A stretch of 64,000 nucleotides of DNA from Caballeronia sp. TF1N1 (GCF_022878925.1 NZ_CP084627.1:868001-932000), one strand, 5' to 3'; shown: positions 43,588 to 53,059, counted from the stretch's first letter. Notes: generated from the letters alone by a model not told the origin. Translations and numbers: made by a program.

Positions 43588-45024
43588 ATGAAGACAATCA
43601 CAGTAGACGTCGCCGTGATCGGGGCGGGCACGGCCGGTCTCGCCGCGTTTCGCGCGGCAAGCGAGGCTGGCGCGAAGGCCGTCGTGATCGAAAGCGGCGA
43701 ACTGGGAACGACGTGCGCGCGCATCGGCTGCATGCCGTCGAAGCTCTTGCTCGCCGCCGCGAATGGCCTGCACGACGCGCACGCGCTGGCTCCGCGCGGT
43801 ATCGAAGGCACGCATGCGCTCGATGCCAATTTCGCGCACGTGCTCGACTATGTGCGGCACGAGCGCGATCACTTCGTGAATAGCGTGATCGAGGAAACGA
43901 AGTCGTTTCCCGACGGGTCGATCCTGCGCGGCCACGCCCGCTTCGACGGGCCGACGACGCTGGTCGTCAGCGACGAGACGCGCATCGAGGCGAAAAGTAT
44001 CGTGATCGCGACGGGCGCAGCGCCCGTGATTCCCGACGAGTTGAAGGTTTTTGAGGACAAACTCATCACGAGCGACGATCTGTTCGAACTGCACACGTTC
44101 CCAAAGCGCATGGCCATCTTCGGCGCGGGACCGATCGCGCTGGAACTCGGACAGGCGCTGTCGCGGCTGGGCGTCGAAATATTCGTGTTCGCGAAAGGCG
44201 GCGGCGTCGGCGCGATCAGCGACACGCCCGTGCGCGATGCGCTCGCCGCCGCGCTCGCCGACGAGTTCTATCTCGATGCGGATGCGAAGATCGACGAAAT
44301 GTCGCTCATGGACGGGCAACCGACGCTGCGCTTCAAGACGCCCCAAGGCGACGAGCGCATCGAGCGCTTCGATCTCGTGCTCGCCGCGACCGGACGCGCG
44401 CCGAATCTAAAGCCGCTCGACCTCGGCAAAACGGGCATCGAGCTGAACGACAAGGGCGTCCCGCTCTTCGACGAAAACACCATGCAATGCGGCAAGAGCG
44501 CGATTTTCATTGCAGGCGATTGCGACGGCACCCGTCCCTGGCTACAGGATGCCGCCGACGAAGGCAAGCTCGCAGGCGACAATGCGGCGCGCTTCCCGGA
44601 CGTGAAGCCGGTCAAGCGCAAGGTGCCCTTTTCCATCGTGTTCTGCGAGCCGCAGGTGGCGATCGTCGGCGCAGCCTACGACGATCTCGACAAGCAGATG
44701 ACGGTGACGGGCGAAGTATCGTTCGAGACGCAAGGACGCAGTCGTGTGATGCGGCAGAATCGCGGCCTTCTCCATATCTACGCCGATGCCAAAACCGGCA
44801 AGCTGCGCGGCGCGCAAGGCTGCGGCCCGGCGATGGAACATCTCGGGCATTTACTCGCCTGGGCATTGCAACTCGACTTGACGCTGGACGAAACGCTGAA
44901 GCTGCCTTTCTATCACCCGGTTGTCGAAGAAGGATTGCGCACCGCGTTAAAAGATGCGAATAGAAAGTGCTATGAAGAACGCTCGGAGACGCCACCGGGA
45001 TTGCCCAGCGCCGCAGGTTATTGA
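43588..45024 (+). CDS. Dihydrolipoyl dehydrogenase-like class I disulfide oxidoreductase
   Basis: A 478-residue FAD/NAD enzyme. VAVIGAGTAGLAAFRAA (FAD), the redox disulfide GTTCARIGCMPSK, the NAD loop IFGAGPIALELGQALSRLG, FIAGDCDGT and the C-terminal dimer-interface motif FYHPVVEEGL with the His-Glu couple are intact. No 2-oxoacid dehydrogenase or lipoyl carrier adjoins it, so it may be a free-standing Lpd paralogue rather than a complex subunit. GGGAC lies before the ATG, and a strong terminator closes the unit. Confidence 0.88.
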   Translation: MKTITVDVAVIGAGTAGLAAFRAASEAGAKAVVIESGELGTTCARIGCMPSKLLLAAANGLHDAHALAPRGIEGTHALDANFAHVLDYVRHERDHFVNSVIEETKSFPDGSILRGHARFDGPTTLVVSDETRIEAKSIVIATGAAPVIPDELKVFEDKLITSDDLFELHTFPKRMAIFGAGPIALELGQALSRLGVEIFVFAKGGGVGAISDTPVRDALAAALADEFYLDADAKIDEMSLMDGQPTLRFKTPQGDERIERFDLVLAATGRAPNLKPLDLGKTGIELNDKGVPLFDENTMQCGKSAIFIAGDCDGTRPWLQDAADEGKLAGDNAARFPDVKPVKRKVPFSIVFCEPQVAIVGAAYDDLDKQMTVTGEVSFETQGRSRVMRQNRGLLHIYADAKTGKLRGAQGCGPAMEHLGHLLAWALQLDLTLDETLKLPFYHPVVEEGLRTALKDANRKCYEERSETPPGLPSAAGY

Positions 45025-45040
45025 ACGCCTAAACAAGAAA

Positions 45041-45071
45041 GGCCGGCTGCAAAAGCAGCCGGCCCCTTTTG
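45041..45071 (+). terminator. Rho-independent terminator after the disulfide oxidoreductase
   Basis: GGCCGGCTGC-AAAA-GCAGCCGGCC, a perfect 10-base stem with tetraloop, then CCTTTT. The A-rich bases before it also let it act on the convergent minus-strand gene. Confidence 0.92.
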
Positions 45072-45093
45072 ACTCAGAGCAAGAACGCGTGAT

Positions 45094-45450
45094 TTAGCTT
45101 TGGCTCAAACCATATTGCAGTGCAAGGTCAAATCCGAGGACGACGAGCGAACAAAACAGCCCCAGCGACAAATTCGCAAGGCGATGCCCCACGTCCTTAT
45201 GCTTCGTCAACACCGCGCCCGCCAGGAAAGCAATTTCAACGATGACCTGCATGGCGAACACGGCGATCATCAACGCGAACTCATAACCCATCGCGTTGAA
45301 ATTCATGAAATTAAAGCCATTGACCGCAACGTAAGACCCTACTCGCCAGATTTCGTATGCCAATAACAGCAACGGGAAAAAGTAGCTGGCTACATAAGTC
45401 GGCAGCGTGGCGTGCCGCAATTCCATATTTAAGTGTCGTGTTACTTGCAT
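45094..45450 (-). CDS. Hypothetical small membrane protein
   Basis: A 118-residue protein from ATG 45450, with a GAGGAG ribosome-binding site that decides the start over an upstream in-frame codon. Three to four hydrophobic helices (VASYFFPLLLLAYEIW, EFALMIAVFAMQVIVEIAFLAG, LSLGLFCSLVVLGFDLALQ) and short loops give an inner-membrane protein with no known motif. It shares the terminator region with the convergent oxidoreductase and appears to be monocistronic. Confidence 0.65.
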   Translation of the reverse strand: MQVTRHLNMELRHATLPTYVASYFFPLLLLAYEIWRVGSYVAVNGFNFMNFNAMGYEFALMIAVFAMQVIVEIAFLAGAVLTKHKDVGHRLANLSLGLFCSLVVLGFDLALQYGLSQS

Positions 45451-45668
45451 CGCGTACTCCTCGTCTGAGCGCCCGACAGGCCGGGCTAATCGCCTGCATC
45501 CAGTAACGCCATTACAGCCGTGTTTTAACAGCACAAGGGCGTCGTGCTTTCAGAATAGGACAATTTCCGAGAAATTGAATCATCGTTATCCCGATGATTC
45601 CACCCAGTAAGGGGTTTAAAGCGACATGGTGCAGTGCAGCTTAATAAAGCGATTATTACGTTAAGACG

Positions 45669-45696
45669 AATTAGGCACGCACGTGCGTGCCTAATT
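45669..45696. terminator. Perfect 28-base palindrome after mmsB
   Basis: AATTAGGCACGCAC is followed at once by its exact reverse complement. In RNA it forms a GC-rich hairpin with A-rich 5' and U-rich 3' ends on either strand, 20 bases beyond the mmsB stop, so a bidirectional terminator is the simplest reading; a protein-binding palindrome is possible. Confidence 0.65.
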
Positions 45697-45716
45697 AACC
45701 TATTGCTTAATCTGCG

Positions 45717-46610
45717 TTACCGCTCCTGGGTTTTTCCGTATAACTTGATAATGCCCGAAAAGTCGAGTCCGCCTAATCCCTGCTGGCTCATCGACTGATA
45801 CAACTGTTGTGCCAGGGCGCCCATGAAGACGGGCTGTTTCGCGCCGCGCGCGGCATCGACGGCAAGGCCGAGATCCTTGAGCATGAGATCCGCGCCGAAG
45901 CCACCGCTATATCCGCGCGAAGCCGGCGCGGTTTCGATAATCCCCGGATAGGGATTACACGTATCCGAACTCCAGCAACGCCCCGTCGATGTATTGACAA
46001 TACTCGCCAGTTTCGAAGGATCGATACCGAGCGTTTCTCCGAGTTTCATTGCTTCGGCTACGCCGATCATCGAAATACCAAGCAGCAGGTTATTGCAGAT
46101 CTTCGCAATCTGGCCCGTTCCCGTTTCGCCGCAACGCACCATGTTTTTACCCATGCCCGCCAACACGGGACGCAAGGTTTCGAAAAGCGCTTCTTCCGCG
46201 CCGACCATGAAGGTGAGCGTGCCAGCCTGCGCGCCGACCACGCCGCCGGACACCGGCGCGTCCGCGAACGGATTGCCGTGCTCCGCCGCCGCCGCGCCGA
46301 TGAACTTCGCCGTCGCCGGGTCGATCGTGCTGCTGTCCACGAGCGGAACGCCTGCCTTGACGCCCGCGAGCACGCCGTCATCGCCGAGATAGACCGCCTT
46401 CACGTGCGCGGCGGCGGGCAGCATGGTGATGACCACTTCCGCGTCCCGCACCGCGTCGCTCGGGCGCGCGGCGAGCGTCGCGCCTGCCGCTTTCGCCGCA
46501 TCGAGCGCGGGCGTGGAAAGATCGAACGCCGTCACCGCGTGACCGGCCTTGAGGAGATTCGCCGCCATCGGGCCACCCATGTGCCCGAGTCCGATAAAGC
46601 CGATATGCAT
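45717..46610 (-). CDS. mmsB: 3-Hydroxyisobutyrate dehydrogenase
   Basis: A 297-residue enzyme oxidising 3-hydroxyisobutyrate to methylmalonate semialdehyde with NAD in valine breakdown. GFIGLGHMGGPMAANLLKAG (cofactor and family signature), FADAPVSGGVVGAQAGTL (substrate loop), GQIAKICNNLLL with the catalytic Lys, and KDLGLAVDAA are all present. AGGAGACA precedes the ATG. It starts 13 bases after the mmsA stop, and the operon ends at the 28-base palindrome. Confidence 0.95.
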   Translation of the reverse strand: MHIGFIGLGHMGGPMAANLLKAGHAVTAFDLSTPALDAAKAAGATLAARPSDAVRDAEVVITMLPAAAHVKAVYLGDDGVLAGVKAGVPLVDSSTIDPATAKFIGAAAAEHGNPFADAPVSGGVVGAQAGTLTFMVGAEEALFETLRPVLAGMGKNMVRCGETGTGQIAKICNNLLLGISMIGVAEAMKLGETLGIDPSKLASIVNTSTGRCWSSDTCNPYPGIIETAPASRGYSGGFGADLMLKDLGLAVDAARGAKQPVFMGALAQQLYQSMSQQGLGGLDFSGIIKLYGKTQER

Positions 46611-46623
46611 CGCTGTCTCCTGT

Positions 46624-48171
46624 TTAACGCAACGCGATGGTCGTGTTGACGCCGTCGTTGACGGTGGCGTCGTCGAACCAGCGCGCGGTCACGGTTTTAG
46701 TCTGCGTATAGAACTGCACGACCTGCTTGCCGTACGGACCGAGATCGCCGAGCTTCGAGCCGCGCGATCCCGTGAAGCTGAACGCGGGCACCGGCACCGG
46801 AATCGGAATGTTGATGCCGACTTGACCGATATCGATCTCGCTCTGGAACTTGCGCGCCGCCGCGCCGCTTTGCGTGAAGAGGCCGACGCCGTTGCCCATC
46901 GGATTGCGGTTCACGAGTTCGATCGCGTCTTCGAGCGTCGCCGCTTCCAGCACGCACAGCACCGGCCCGAATATCTCCTGCTTATAGATGGTCATCTCGG
47001 TGGTGACGCCCGTGAAAATGGTCGGCGCGATGAAGTTACCGCTCTCGTAGCCTTCGATCGACACGTCGCGTCCGTCGAGCGCGAGCGTCGCGCCCTCTTC
47101 CACGCCTTGGCCGATCAGCCCGAGAATGCGTTCCTTCGCTGCCTTCGATACAACCGGCCCGACATCCGTATTCGGCTCCGTGCCGCCGTTGACTTTTAGC
47201 GAGCGCGCGCGTTCGACGAGTTCCGGCACCCAGTCCTTGGCCGCGCCCACGAACACCGCGACCGAGGTCGCCATGCAGCGTTGTCCCGCCGCGCCGAAGC
47301 CCGCGCCCGCGAGCGCGTTGAGCGTCTGCTCCTTGTTGGCGTCGGGCAGGACGACGGCGTGATTCTTGGCGCCCATCATCGACTGGACGCGCTTGCCGTG
47401 CTGGCTTGCGAGGTTGTACACGTGCGTGCCGACCGCCGTCGAGCCGACGAAGGAAATCGCGCGGATCAGCGGATGCGTGCAGATGGCATCCACCACTTCC
47501 TTGCCGCCGTGCACGACGTTGAGCACGCCCGGCGGAATGCCCGCTTCGACCGCGAGTTCGACCAGTTCCATGGTCGAAAGCGGATCTTGTTCCGATGGCT
47601 TCAGCACGAAAGTGTTGCCGCAGACGATCGCCATCGGGAACATCCAGAGCGGGATCATGGCCGGAAAGTTGAAAGGCGTGATGCCCGCGCAGACGCCAAT
47701 CGGCTGGCGCAGCGTGTAGGTATCCACGCCGCCCGCGACGTTCTCCGAAAACTCGCCCTGTTGCAGCGTGCTGATGGAACACGCATGTTCGACGACTTCG
47801 AGGCCGCGGAAGATATCGCCTTCGGCATCGGCCAGCGTCTTGCCTTGCTCGGCGGTCAGCGTCTGCGCCACGCGTTTCAGGTTCTGCCGCACCAAATCCT
47901 GAAAGCGCAGCATGAGGCGCATGCGCACGCCGAGCGGTGTGGTGCGCCAGGTCTGAAACGCCTTGTGCGCGGCAGTGACGGCGGCATCGACTTCTTCCTT
48001 GGTCGCGAACGGCACGCGGCCGACGACTTCCTGCGTCGCCGGATTGACGATATCGCGCCAATCCGCAGTCTTCGAGTCGATGAATTTGCCGTCGATCAGC
48101 AATTTGGCCGTGCGAGTCGACGTGTCTGCGCGAGCCACGCCTTGAGCCGGATGTTCAGCAGCAATATTCAC
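46624..48171 (-). CDS. mmsA: Methylmalonate-semialdehyde dehydrogenase (CoA-acylating)
   Basis: A 515-residue ALDH converting methylmalonate semialdehyde, or malonate semialdehyde, plus CoA and NAD to propionyl-CoA or acetyl-CoA in valine and inositol catabolism. The catalytic Cys299 lies in GQRCMATSVAVFVG. MGAKNHAVVLPDA replaces the usual ELGG motif, so the general-base Glu is absent, as expected for the CoA-dependent MmsA class. ITPFNFPAMIPLWMFP is also typical. Translation starts at a GTG seven bases after AAGGAG. It is the first gene of the mmsAB operon, divergent from the LysR gene. Confidence 0.96.
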   Translation of the reverse strand: MNIAAEHPAQGVARADTSTRTAKLLIDGKFIDSKTADWRDIVNPATQEVVGRVPFATKEEVDAAVTAAHKAFQTWRTTPLGVRMRLMLRFQDLVRQNLKRVAQTLTAEQGKTLADAEGDIFRGLEVVEHACSISTLQQGEFSENVAGGVDTYTLRQPIGVCAGITPFNFPAMIPLWMFPMAIVCGNTFVLKPSEQDPLSTMELVELAVEAGIPPGVLNVVHGGKEVVDAICTHPLIRAISFVGSTAVGTHVYNLASQHGKRVQSMMGAKNHAVVLPDANKEQTLNALAGAGFGAAGQRCMATSVAVFVGAAKDWVPELVERARSLKVNGGTEPNTDVGPVVSKAAKERILGLIGQGVEEGATLALDGRDVSIEGYESGNFIAPTIFTGVTTEMTIYKQEIFGPVLCVLEAATLEDAIELVNRNPMGNGVGLFTQSGAAARKFQSEIDIGQVGINIPIPVPVPAFSFTGSRGSKLGDLGPYGKQVVQFYTQTKTVTARWFDDATVNDGVNTTIALR

Positions 48172-48363
48172 GAATGTCTCCTTGTTGGAATGTCATGCAG
48201 AAAGGACGAACGGAAGCGACGGGACGCGCCAGAAGGCCAGCGGCAAGGGAATCAGCATGTCGTCTCCGGAATCGTTATCGGCGCGCCGTCATGCAGCGCA
48301 CTCGTACCCTTGAGTATAGTTATGCAAAAGTCCATCGACGCGCCATAAAAACACCCGATCGAT

Positions 48364-49326
48364 ATGCAAAAACACACGAACTTCGATCTAAGCAAACTCA
48401 ACTGGGACGACCTGCGCTATTTCCTCGAAGTCGCCCGCACGCAGCGCGCGAGCCACGCCGCCAAGCGGCTGGGCGTGGATTACACGACGGTCGCGCGGCG
48501 CATTCGCGTGCTGGAAGACGCACTCGGCGCGCTGCTCTTCGATAAATCGCGCAGTGGCGGCTTCGTCCTTACGGCGGAAGGACAACATCTGCTCGGTTTC
48601 GTCGATTCGATCGAGACCACGGTACAGTCCGGCACCGAGCAAATTGCCAACACGGGCCACGCGCTGTCCGGCCACGTGCGTGTCGGCTCGACGGAAGGTT
48701 TCGGCTGCTTTTTCCTTGCGCCGCAACTCGCGCGCTTTCAAGATGCGCATCCGAACATTTCCATCGATCTGCTGCCCGTGCCGCATTTCGTGAGTCTCTC
48801 GAAACGCGAAGCGGATATCGCCGTCACGCTCGAACGCCCGGAGCAAGGCCAGTACGTCTACACGAAGCTCTGCGATTACCGACTCAAGCTCTACGCCACC
48901 GCCGAATATCTCGACGCGCATCCGCGCATCCAGACGAAGGACGATCTGCCGCGTCATCGTTTCGCGAGTTATATCGACGATCTCGCCTTCAGCTACGAGC
49001 TGCTTTACTTGGAGCGCGCGGTGCCGGGCGCGGTTTCGCGCTTTCGCAGCACGAGCGTGATCGGGCAGTACTTCGCCGCGTTGCAGGGCCGCGCGCTCGC
49101 CATCCTGCCGTGCTTCATGGCCGCGCCGGATGCGCGACTCGTGGCGGTGTTGCCGGAGCAAGTCGAAGTGACGCGGGCGTTTTATCTTTCTTGCCGCGAG
49201 GACTTGCGCAAGCTCAGACGCATCACGACAGTGTGGGATTACTTGCGCGAAGCAGCGGACGCCAACCGCGCGTTTCTCATGGGCAGCGACTCGAACATGA
49301 CGTGGGTCGACGTCAAGGCATCCTGA
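48364..49326 (+). CDS. LysR family regulator, probable controller of mmsAB
   Basis: A 320-residue LysR protein with helix-turn-helix LRYFLEVARTQRASHAAKRL, then GVDYTTVARRIRVLEDALG, at the N-terminus and an effector domain from about residue 95. It is divergently placed, with 192 bases between it and mmsA, the classic arrangement for a LysR activator of the adjacent operon. The leader contains an A-rich stretch (CAAAAACAC) just before the ATG. The effector is expected to be a valine-pathway intermediate, which is inference from position. Confidence 0.9.
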   Translation: MQKHTNFDLSKLNWDDLRYFLEVARTQRASHAAKRLGVDYTTVARRIRVLEDALGALLFDKSRSGGFVLTAEGQHLLGFVDSIETTVQSGTEQIANTGHALSGHVRVGSTEGFGCFFLAPQLARFQDAHPNISIDLLPVPHFVSLSKREADIAVTLERPEQGQYVYTKLCDYRLKLYATAEYLDAHPRIQTKDDLPRHRFASYIDDLAFSYELLYLERAVPGAVSRFRSTSVIGQYFAALQGRALAILPCFMAAPDARLVAVLPEQVEVTRAFYLSCREDLRKLRRITTVWDYLREAADANRAFLMGSDSNMTWVDVKAS

Positions 49327-49533
49327 TTAATTCCGAGAAAAATAAAGCAAAAAACGGAATTCGTAGCATTTTGATTCGAGACCTCAAATACGCGCATTCG
49401 TGCGGCATAATCGCCGGCCGGTTTCCATGTTCGATCCGCGCCGCGATCCTCCTATCCTCATGCTTTCGCCTAGTTTCATCCTGCTTCAATCCGCACGGGC
49501 TCACGACGCCCGTTCTGCTCGCGCGTCTCGCTA

Positions 49534-50517
49534 ATGGCTTTCGTCATCTGGTCACGGCGATCGGTATCGAGCAAGCGCATTCGCTTCGTCGAAGCGCGTA
49601 CCGCGCGTGCAATCGCCGTCGTCGCGCTGATCGCGCTGCTCATCGCGGCGCTCGCGCTCGGCATTGCCATCGGCACGATCTTCGGGCGCAGTCATCTCGG
49701 CGAGGAACACGCGCTCGTCTCGCGCAATTCCTACGAGATCGAACAACTCGGCCGTCTCAATGCCTCGCTGATCGAACTCGCGCCGCGCGTGGAAAGTCTT
49801 GCCGCGCAAGTCGGCGAACTGCACGATTTCGACGCTCACCTCAAGGCCGCGAACGGCGGCGAGGGCGGAGCACCCGGTGTCCACGACGTCCCCCCGCTGC
49901 CCGATAGCGACGAAGGCGGCCCCGCACTCGATGGCGCGGGCGGCCCCGAACTGCCACCGCATCTTTGCGATACGAACAGCAGCGCGACCGGCTCGCCCCG
50001 GCAGCGCATGAAGCGCGCCGAGCAGATCATCGACTGTATCGGCGACAAACTCTCGCTGCTCCAGGACAAGACCTTTGCACACTACGCCGCCTACATGGCC
50101 TACCCCGGCCGCGATCCTGCGCCGGGCTCGCACTTCGGCTCGCCTTACGGCAATCGCTTCGACCCGTTCACCGGCAGGCTCAGTTTCCATCCCGGCATGG
50201 ATCTGGTCGCGCCCACGGGCACACCCATTCTCGCGAGTGCGGGCGGTCGCGTGGTCCAGGCCGGCGAGCATTCCGGCTATGGCAATGCGGTGGATATCCG
50301 TCACAGCAACGGCGTCGTCACGCGTTACGGCCATGCATCGAAACTGCTCGTGCATCAGGGCGAGTACGTGATGCCGGGACAAGAGATCGCCGAAGTCGGT
50401 TCCACGGGGCGTTCGACCGGACCGCATCTGCACTTCGAGGTGATCCTCGATGGCGCGCAGATCAATCCGAAGCCCTATCTCATGCTTTTCAGGGGCATCG
50501 CTCATGCGCAAGGCTGA
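49534..50517 (+). CDS. M23 (LytM-type) metallopeptidase, membrane-anchored
   Basis: A 327-residue protein with one N-terminal transmembrane helix (IAVVALIALLIAALALGIAI), a periplasmic coiled/acidic linker, and a C-terminal M23 domain. HPGMDLVAPTGTPI gives the first His and Asp ligands, and HLHFEV the last His, after GQEIAEVGSTGRSTGP. The zinc site is complete, so it should be an active peptidoglycan endopeptidase. It is first in a three-gene set with a coiled-coil membrane protein (14-base overlap) and a bactofilin, an arrangement seen for shape-controlling bactofilin partners. No clear ribosome-binding site precedes the ATG. Confidence 0.92.
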   Translation: MAFVIWSRRSVSSKRIRFVEARTARAIAVVALIALLIAALALGIAIGTIFGRSHLGEEHALVSRNSYEIEQLGRLNASLIELAPRVESLAAQVGELHDFDAHLKAANGGEGGAPGVHDVPPLPDSDEGGPALDGAGGPELPPHLCDTNSSATGSPRQRMKRAEQIIDCIGDKLSLLQDKTFAHYAAYMAYPGRDPAPGSHFGSPYGNRFDPFTGRLSFHPGMDLVAPTGTPILASAGGRVVQAGEHSGYGNAVDIRHSNGVVTRYGHASKLLVHQGEYVMPGQEIAEVGSTGRSTGPHLHFEVILDGAQINPKPYLMLFRGIAHAQG

Positions 50518-50860
50518 TTCCAAACGGGCGTCGATGCAACTCGCGCGCCACACCTACTCGCTCACGCCCAAGCGCAGTCTCGCGTTCGTACCGGGCGTCA
50601 TCGCCGCGGTCTGCGCCATCGCCGCGCTCGGCGCTGCCGGCTATTCGCTCAAGACTTCGCACGAACAGGCGCGCAAGCTCGACGTGCTGTGCGCGCCGCC
50701 CGCCCCCGAACAGACGTTGCGCGATCAACTTCAGCATGCGCAATTCGCGCTCGAACAGGAAGCCGCGACGCGCACGGCGCTCGAACAACGCGCGGCGCAG
50801 GCCACCGCGCAGATCGAGAAATTACAGACCGATCTCGCCTTCCTCAAGAAACAGCGTTGA
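50504..50860 (+). CDS. Small bitopic membrane protein with coiled coil
   Basis: The 118-residue protein overlaps the end of the M23 gene by 14 bases, so translation is probably coupled. A basic N-terminus is followed by one transmembrane helix (LAFVPGVIAAVCAIAALGAAGYSL). A periplasmic Gln/Ala/Glu-rich coiled coil then runs to the end (LRDQLQHAQFALEQEAATRT, then ALEQRAAQATAQIEKLQTDL). I recognise no named family. Between an M23 peptidase and a bactofilin it most likely bridges or regulates the peptidase. Confidence 0.75.
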   Translation: MRKADSKRASMQLARHTYSLTPKRSLAFVPGVIAAVCAIAALGAAGYSLKTSHEQARKLDVLCAPPAPEQTLRDQLQHAQFALEQEAATRTALEQRAAQATAQIEKLQTDLAFLKKQR

Positions 50861-50923
50861 TGCGCTTCTCGCCGCGCCGCCGGCGTCGCTCGTCACATCC
50901 AAACAGCATTGCAAGGACTCGAT

Positions 50924-51364
50924 ATGTTTTCATCGAAGAAAGACACTCAAGGCGTGAAGCAAGCCAAGCTTGCCACGCTCATCGCGCATAACGTTCATAT
51001 CTCGGGCGACCTCGAATTCAGCGAGGGCCTGCGCATGGACGGTCAGGTCACTGGCAACGTGACGGGCCGCATGGGCGACGAGTCGCTGCTCGTCGTGAGC
51101 GATCAGGGCGCGATTCACGGCAACGTCGTCGCGCACGATGTAATCATCAACGGACGCGTGGTCGGCGACGTGACCGTCGCGAATTTCGTCGAGCTTCAGT
51201 CCAACGCTCACGTGCACGGCAACATCTACTATCAAAAGTTGCGCATGGACGTCGGCGCGACCGTAGAAGGCAAGCTGACTCGGCTCGATTCGATGCAAGG
51301 CGGCCTCGTCGCCACGCTGCCCGCGCCCGAACCCATTCCCGTGCTCGATTACTCGGCGAAATAA
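50924..51364 (+). CDS. Bactofilin
   Basis: A 146-residue bactofilin (DUF583): a short N-terminal tail, then a right-handed beta-helix of repeating G/V/I turns (VHISGDLEFSEGLRMDGQVT, GAIHGNVVAHDVIINGRVVG, ELQSNAHVHGNIYYQKLRMD). A proline-rich C-terminus (LPAPEPIPVLDYSAK) follows. Bactofilins polymerise without nucleotides into membrane-associated filaments that localise cell-wall enzymes. AAGGA precedes the ATG. Its position after the M23 peptidase and the coiled-coil protein suggests it scaffolds that peptidase. Confidence 0.92.
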   Translation: MFSSKKDTQGVKQAKLATLIAHNVHISGDLEFSEGLRMDGQVTGNVTGRMGDESLLVVSDQGAIHGNVVAHDVIINGRVVGDVTVANFVELQSNAHVHGNIYYQKLRMDVGATVEGKLTRLDSMQGGLVATLPAPEPIPVLDYSAK

Positions 51365-51538
51365 GGCGTCGCGTTCTTGCAGCAAGGGAAACAGCGAGCA
51401 TGCAAGGCGAGGCATTTCCGCTAAGATTCGAGAGATGAAGAGGCCACGCGCTCGCGCCCTCGCATGTCGCTCGTACATGACGCGGCCCGAGCGCCCATCG
51501 ACGCGTGGCCCGTGACATCGACACAACAAGGGCGCCCC

Positions 51539-52516
51539 ATGCTGGTCAATTGCGCGGCTTATCAAAACGGCCGGAAGCTCGCGGACGTGCATATCGACGA
51601 TATCAACGCTTATCGCGATCTGCCCGATTCTTTCATCTGGGTTGCATTGAAGGAACCTGGTCCCGGCGAACTCGCCCACATGACGCATCAGTTCGGCTTG
51701 CACGAGCTCGCGGTTGAAGACGCGCAAAACGGCCATCAACGTCCGAAGATCGAGGAATACGGCGATTCGCTATTCGCCGTGTTCCACACTGTCGAGTTCG
51801 ATGAAGAAGGCGAAGTGCTCGTTGGCGAGATGAACGTATTCGTCGGCAAGAACTATGTGCTCTCGGTGCGTAATCGGACAACGCAAGGCTTTCAGGAAGT
51901 CAGAAAGCGCTGCGAGCGCGAGCCGCATTTGCTCAAGCACGGTCCGGCGTTCGTGATGTACGCGCTGCTCGACGCGGTGGTCGATCGTTACTTTCCCGTG
52001 CTGGAATCGCTCGGCTCGGAACTCGATGAAGTCGAGGAGCGCATCTTCGAACAGAACGGCTCGACGGCTTCGCGCGAGATCATCGAAGATCTCTATTCGC
52101 TCAAGCGCCGCATGACGATCCTGCAACATCACACGGCGCCGTTGCTCGAAGCAGTCAGCAAACTGTATGGCGGACGCTCGCCGGGGGTGTGCGCGGGCAT
52201 GCAGGAATATTTCCGCGATGTGTACGATCACTTGTTGCGAATCGTGAAGACCATCGAAGGACGTCGCGAAATGATCGTCACCGCGATACAGGTGAATCTC
52301 GGCCTGATCGCGCTCTCGGAAAGCGAAGTAACCAAGCGTCTCGGTTCGTTCGCCGCGCTCTTTGCCGTACCGACCATGATCGCCGGCATCTACGGGATGA
52401 ACTTCCATCGCATACCCGAGCTGGACTGGGCTTACGGCTATCCTGCGTGTCTTGCTGTCATGCTAGCGGTGGATTTAGTACTATATTGGCGCTTCAAGAA
52501 GGCAGGTTGGCTATAA
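51539..52516 (+). CDS. corA: CorA-type magnesium/cobalt transporter
   Basis: A 325-residue channel. A long N-terminal cytosolic funnel (DINAYRDLPDSFIWVALKEP, DAQNGHQRPKIEEYGDSLFA) ends in two transmembrane helices, the first followed by the selectivity motif YGMNF. The C-terminal basic tail RFKKAGWL is also typical. CorA pentamers let Mg2+ in, gated by cytosolic Mg2+ bound at the funnel. ATG 51539 is chosen because residues upstream lack similarity to the family. It appears monocistronic; no M-box-like leader is evident. Confidence 0.93.
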   Translation: MLVNCAAYQNGRKLADVHIDDINAYRDLPDSFIWVALKEPGPGELAHMTHQFGLHELAVEDAQNGHQRPKIEEYGDSLFAVFHTVEFDEEGEVLVGEMNVFVGKNYVLSVRNRTTQGFQEVRKRCEREPHLLKHGPAFVMYALLDAVVDRYFPVLESLGSELDEVEERIFEQNGSTASREIIEDLYSLKRRMTILQHHTAPLLEAVSKLYGGRSPGVCAGMQEYFRDVYDHLLRIVKTIEGRREMIVTAIQVNLGLIALSESEVTKRLGSFAALFAVPTMIAGIYGMNFHRIPELDWAYGYPACLAVMLAVDLVLYWRFKKAGWL

Positions 52517-53059
52517 TGCTGTCTTGCGGAGTTCGCGCTTGGCGCCAAAACGGAACCAAAACGCGATTTCATTTGTCTAACAGAACATGTCGGCGCGAGG
52601 CGCTTCAGGGTCTGTCGGCAGGCTCACCGGTTCTGAGCTGGTAGCTTGAATTGACGCGAAACGGCCTCATATCTCCTCCAGACTGTTGCCAGCGCGCATT
52701 CGACACATTCACTCTAAGCTTCACCTGTACCGCACCAACCGCACGTCGGCAAAAATTCAAGGTCCTGCACGGCCTTGGCCACGCCGATGTCGCCGTCCCG
52801 GTCATGCCGGCCAGGTGCTCACTTCCGAGCCGCCATGTCGTTCCGGCCTCTGTCCGTCAAGCTCTCGGGCCTGAATTGAGACGCGGCGCGCTCATCGTCA
52901 GGGGCGCGTCGGGCACCGCTTTCGCGCTTTGTTTGCGATGCACGCCGCCCTGCAGCGACCACGCCCGTGCAGCGCCGCCCGCCTTTTTGGCGACTTCCGC
53001 GGCGAGGCACTATGGCAACGGCGCGGCACCCATGATTACTACTTCAACAGGAGCTCCAT
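52517..53059. other. Long spacer before the second infA
   Basis: About 540 bases without a supported gene. A possible promoter TTGAAT-N16-CATATC lies near 52648-52675, which would give infA a leader of roughly 380 bases. No tRNA or riboswitch fold was recognised. Confidence 0.4.

Noticed and set aside
52517..53059. tRNA or riboswitch before infA
   Set aside because: No cloverleaf, T-loop sequence or known riboswitch core could be found by eye.
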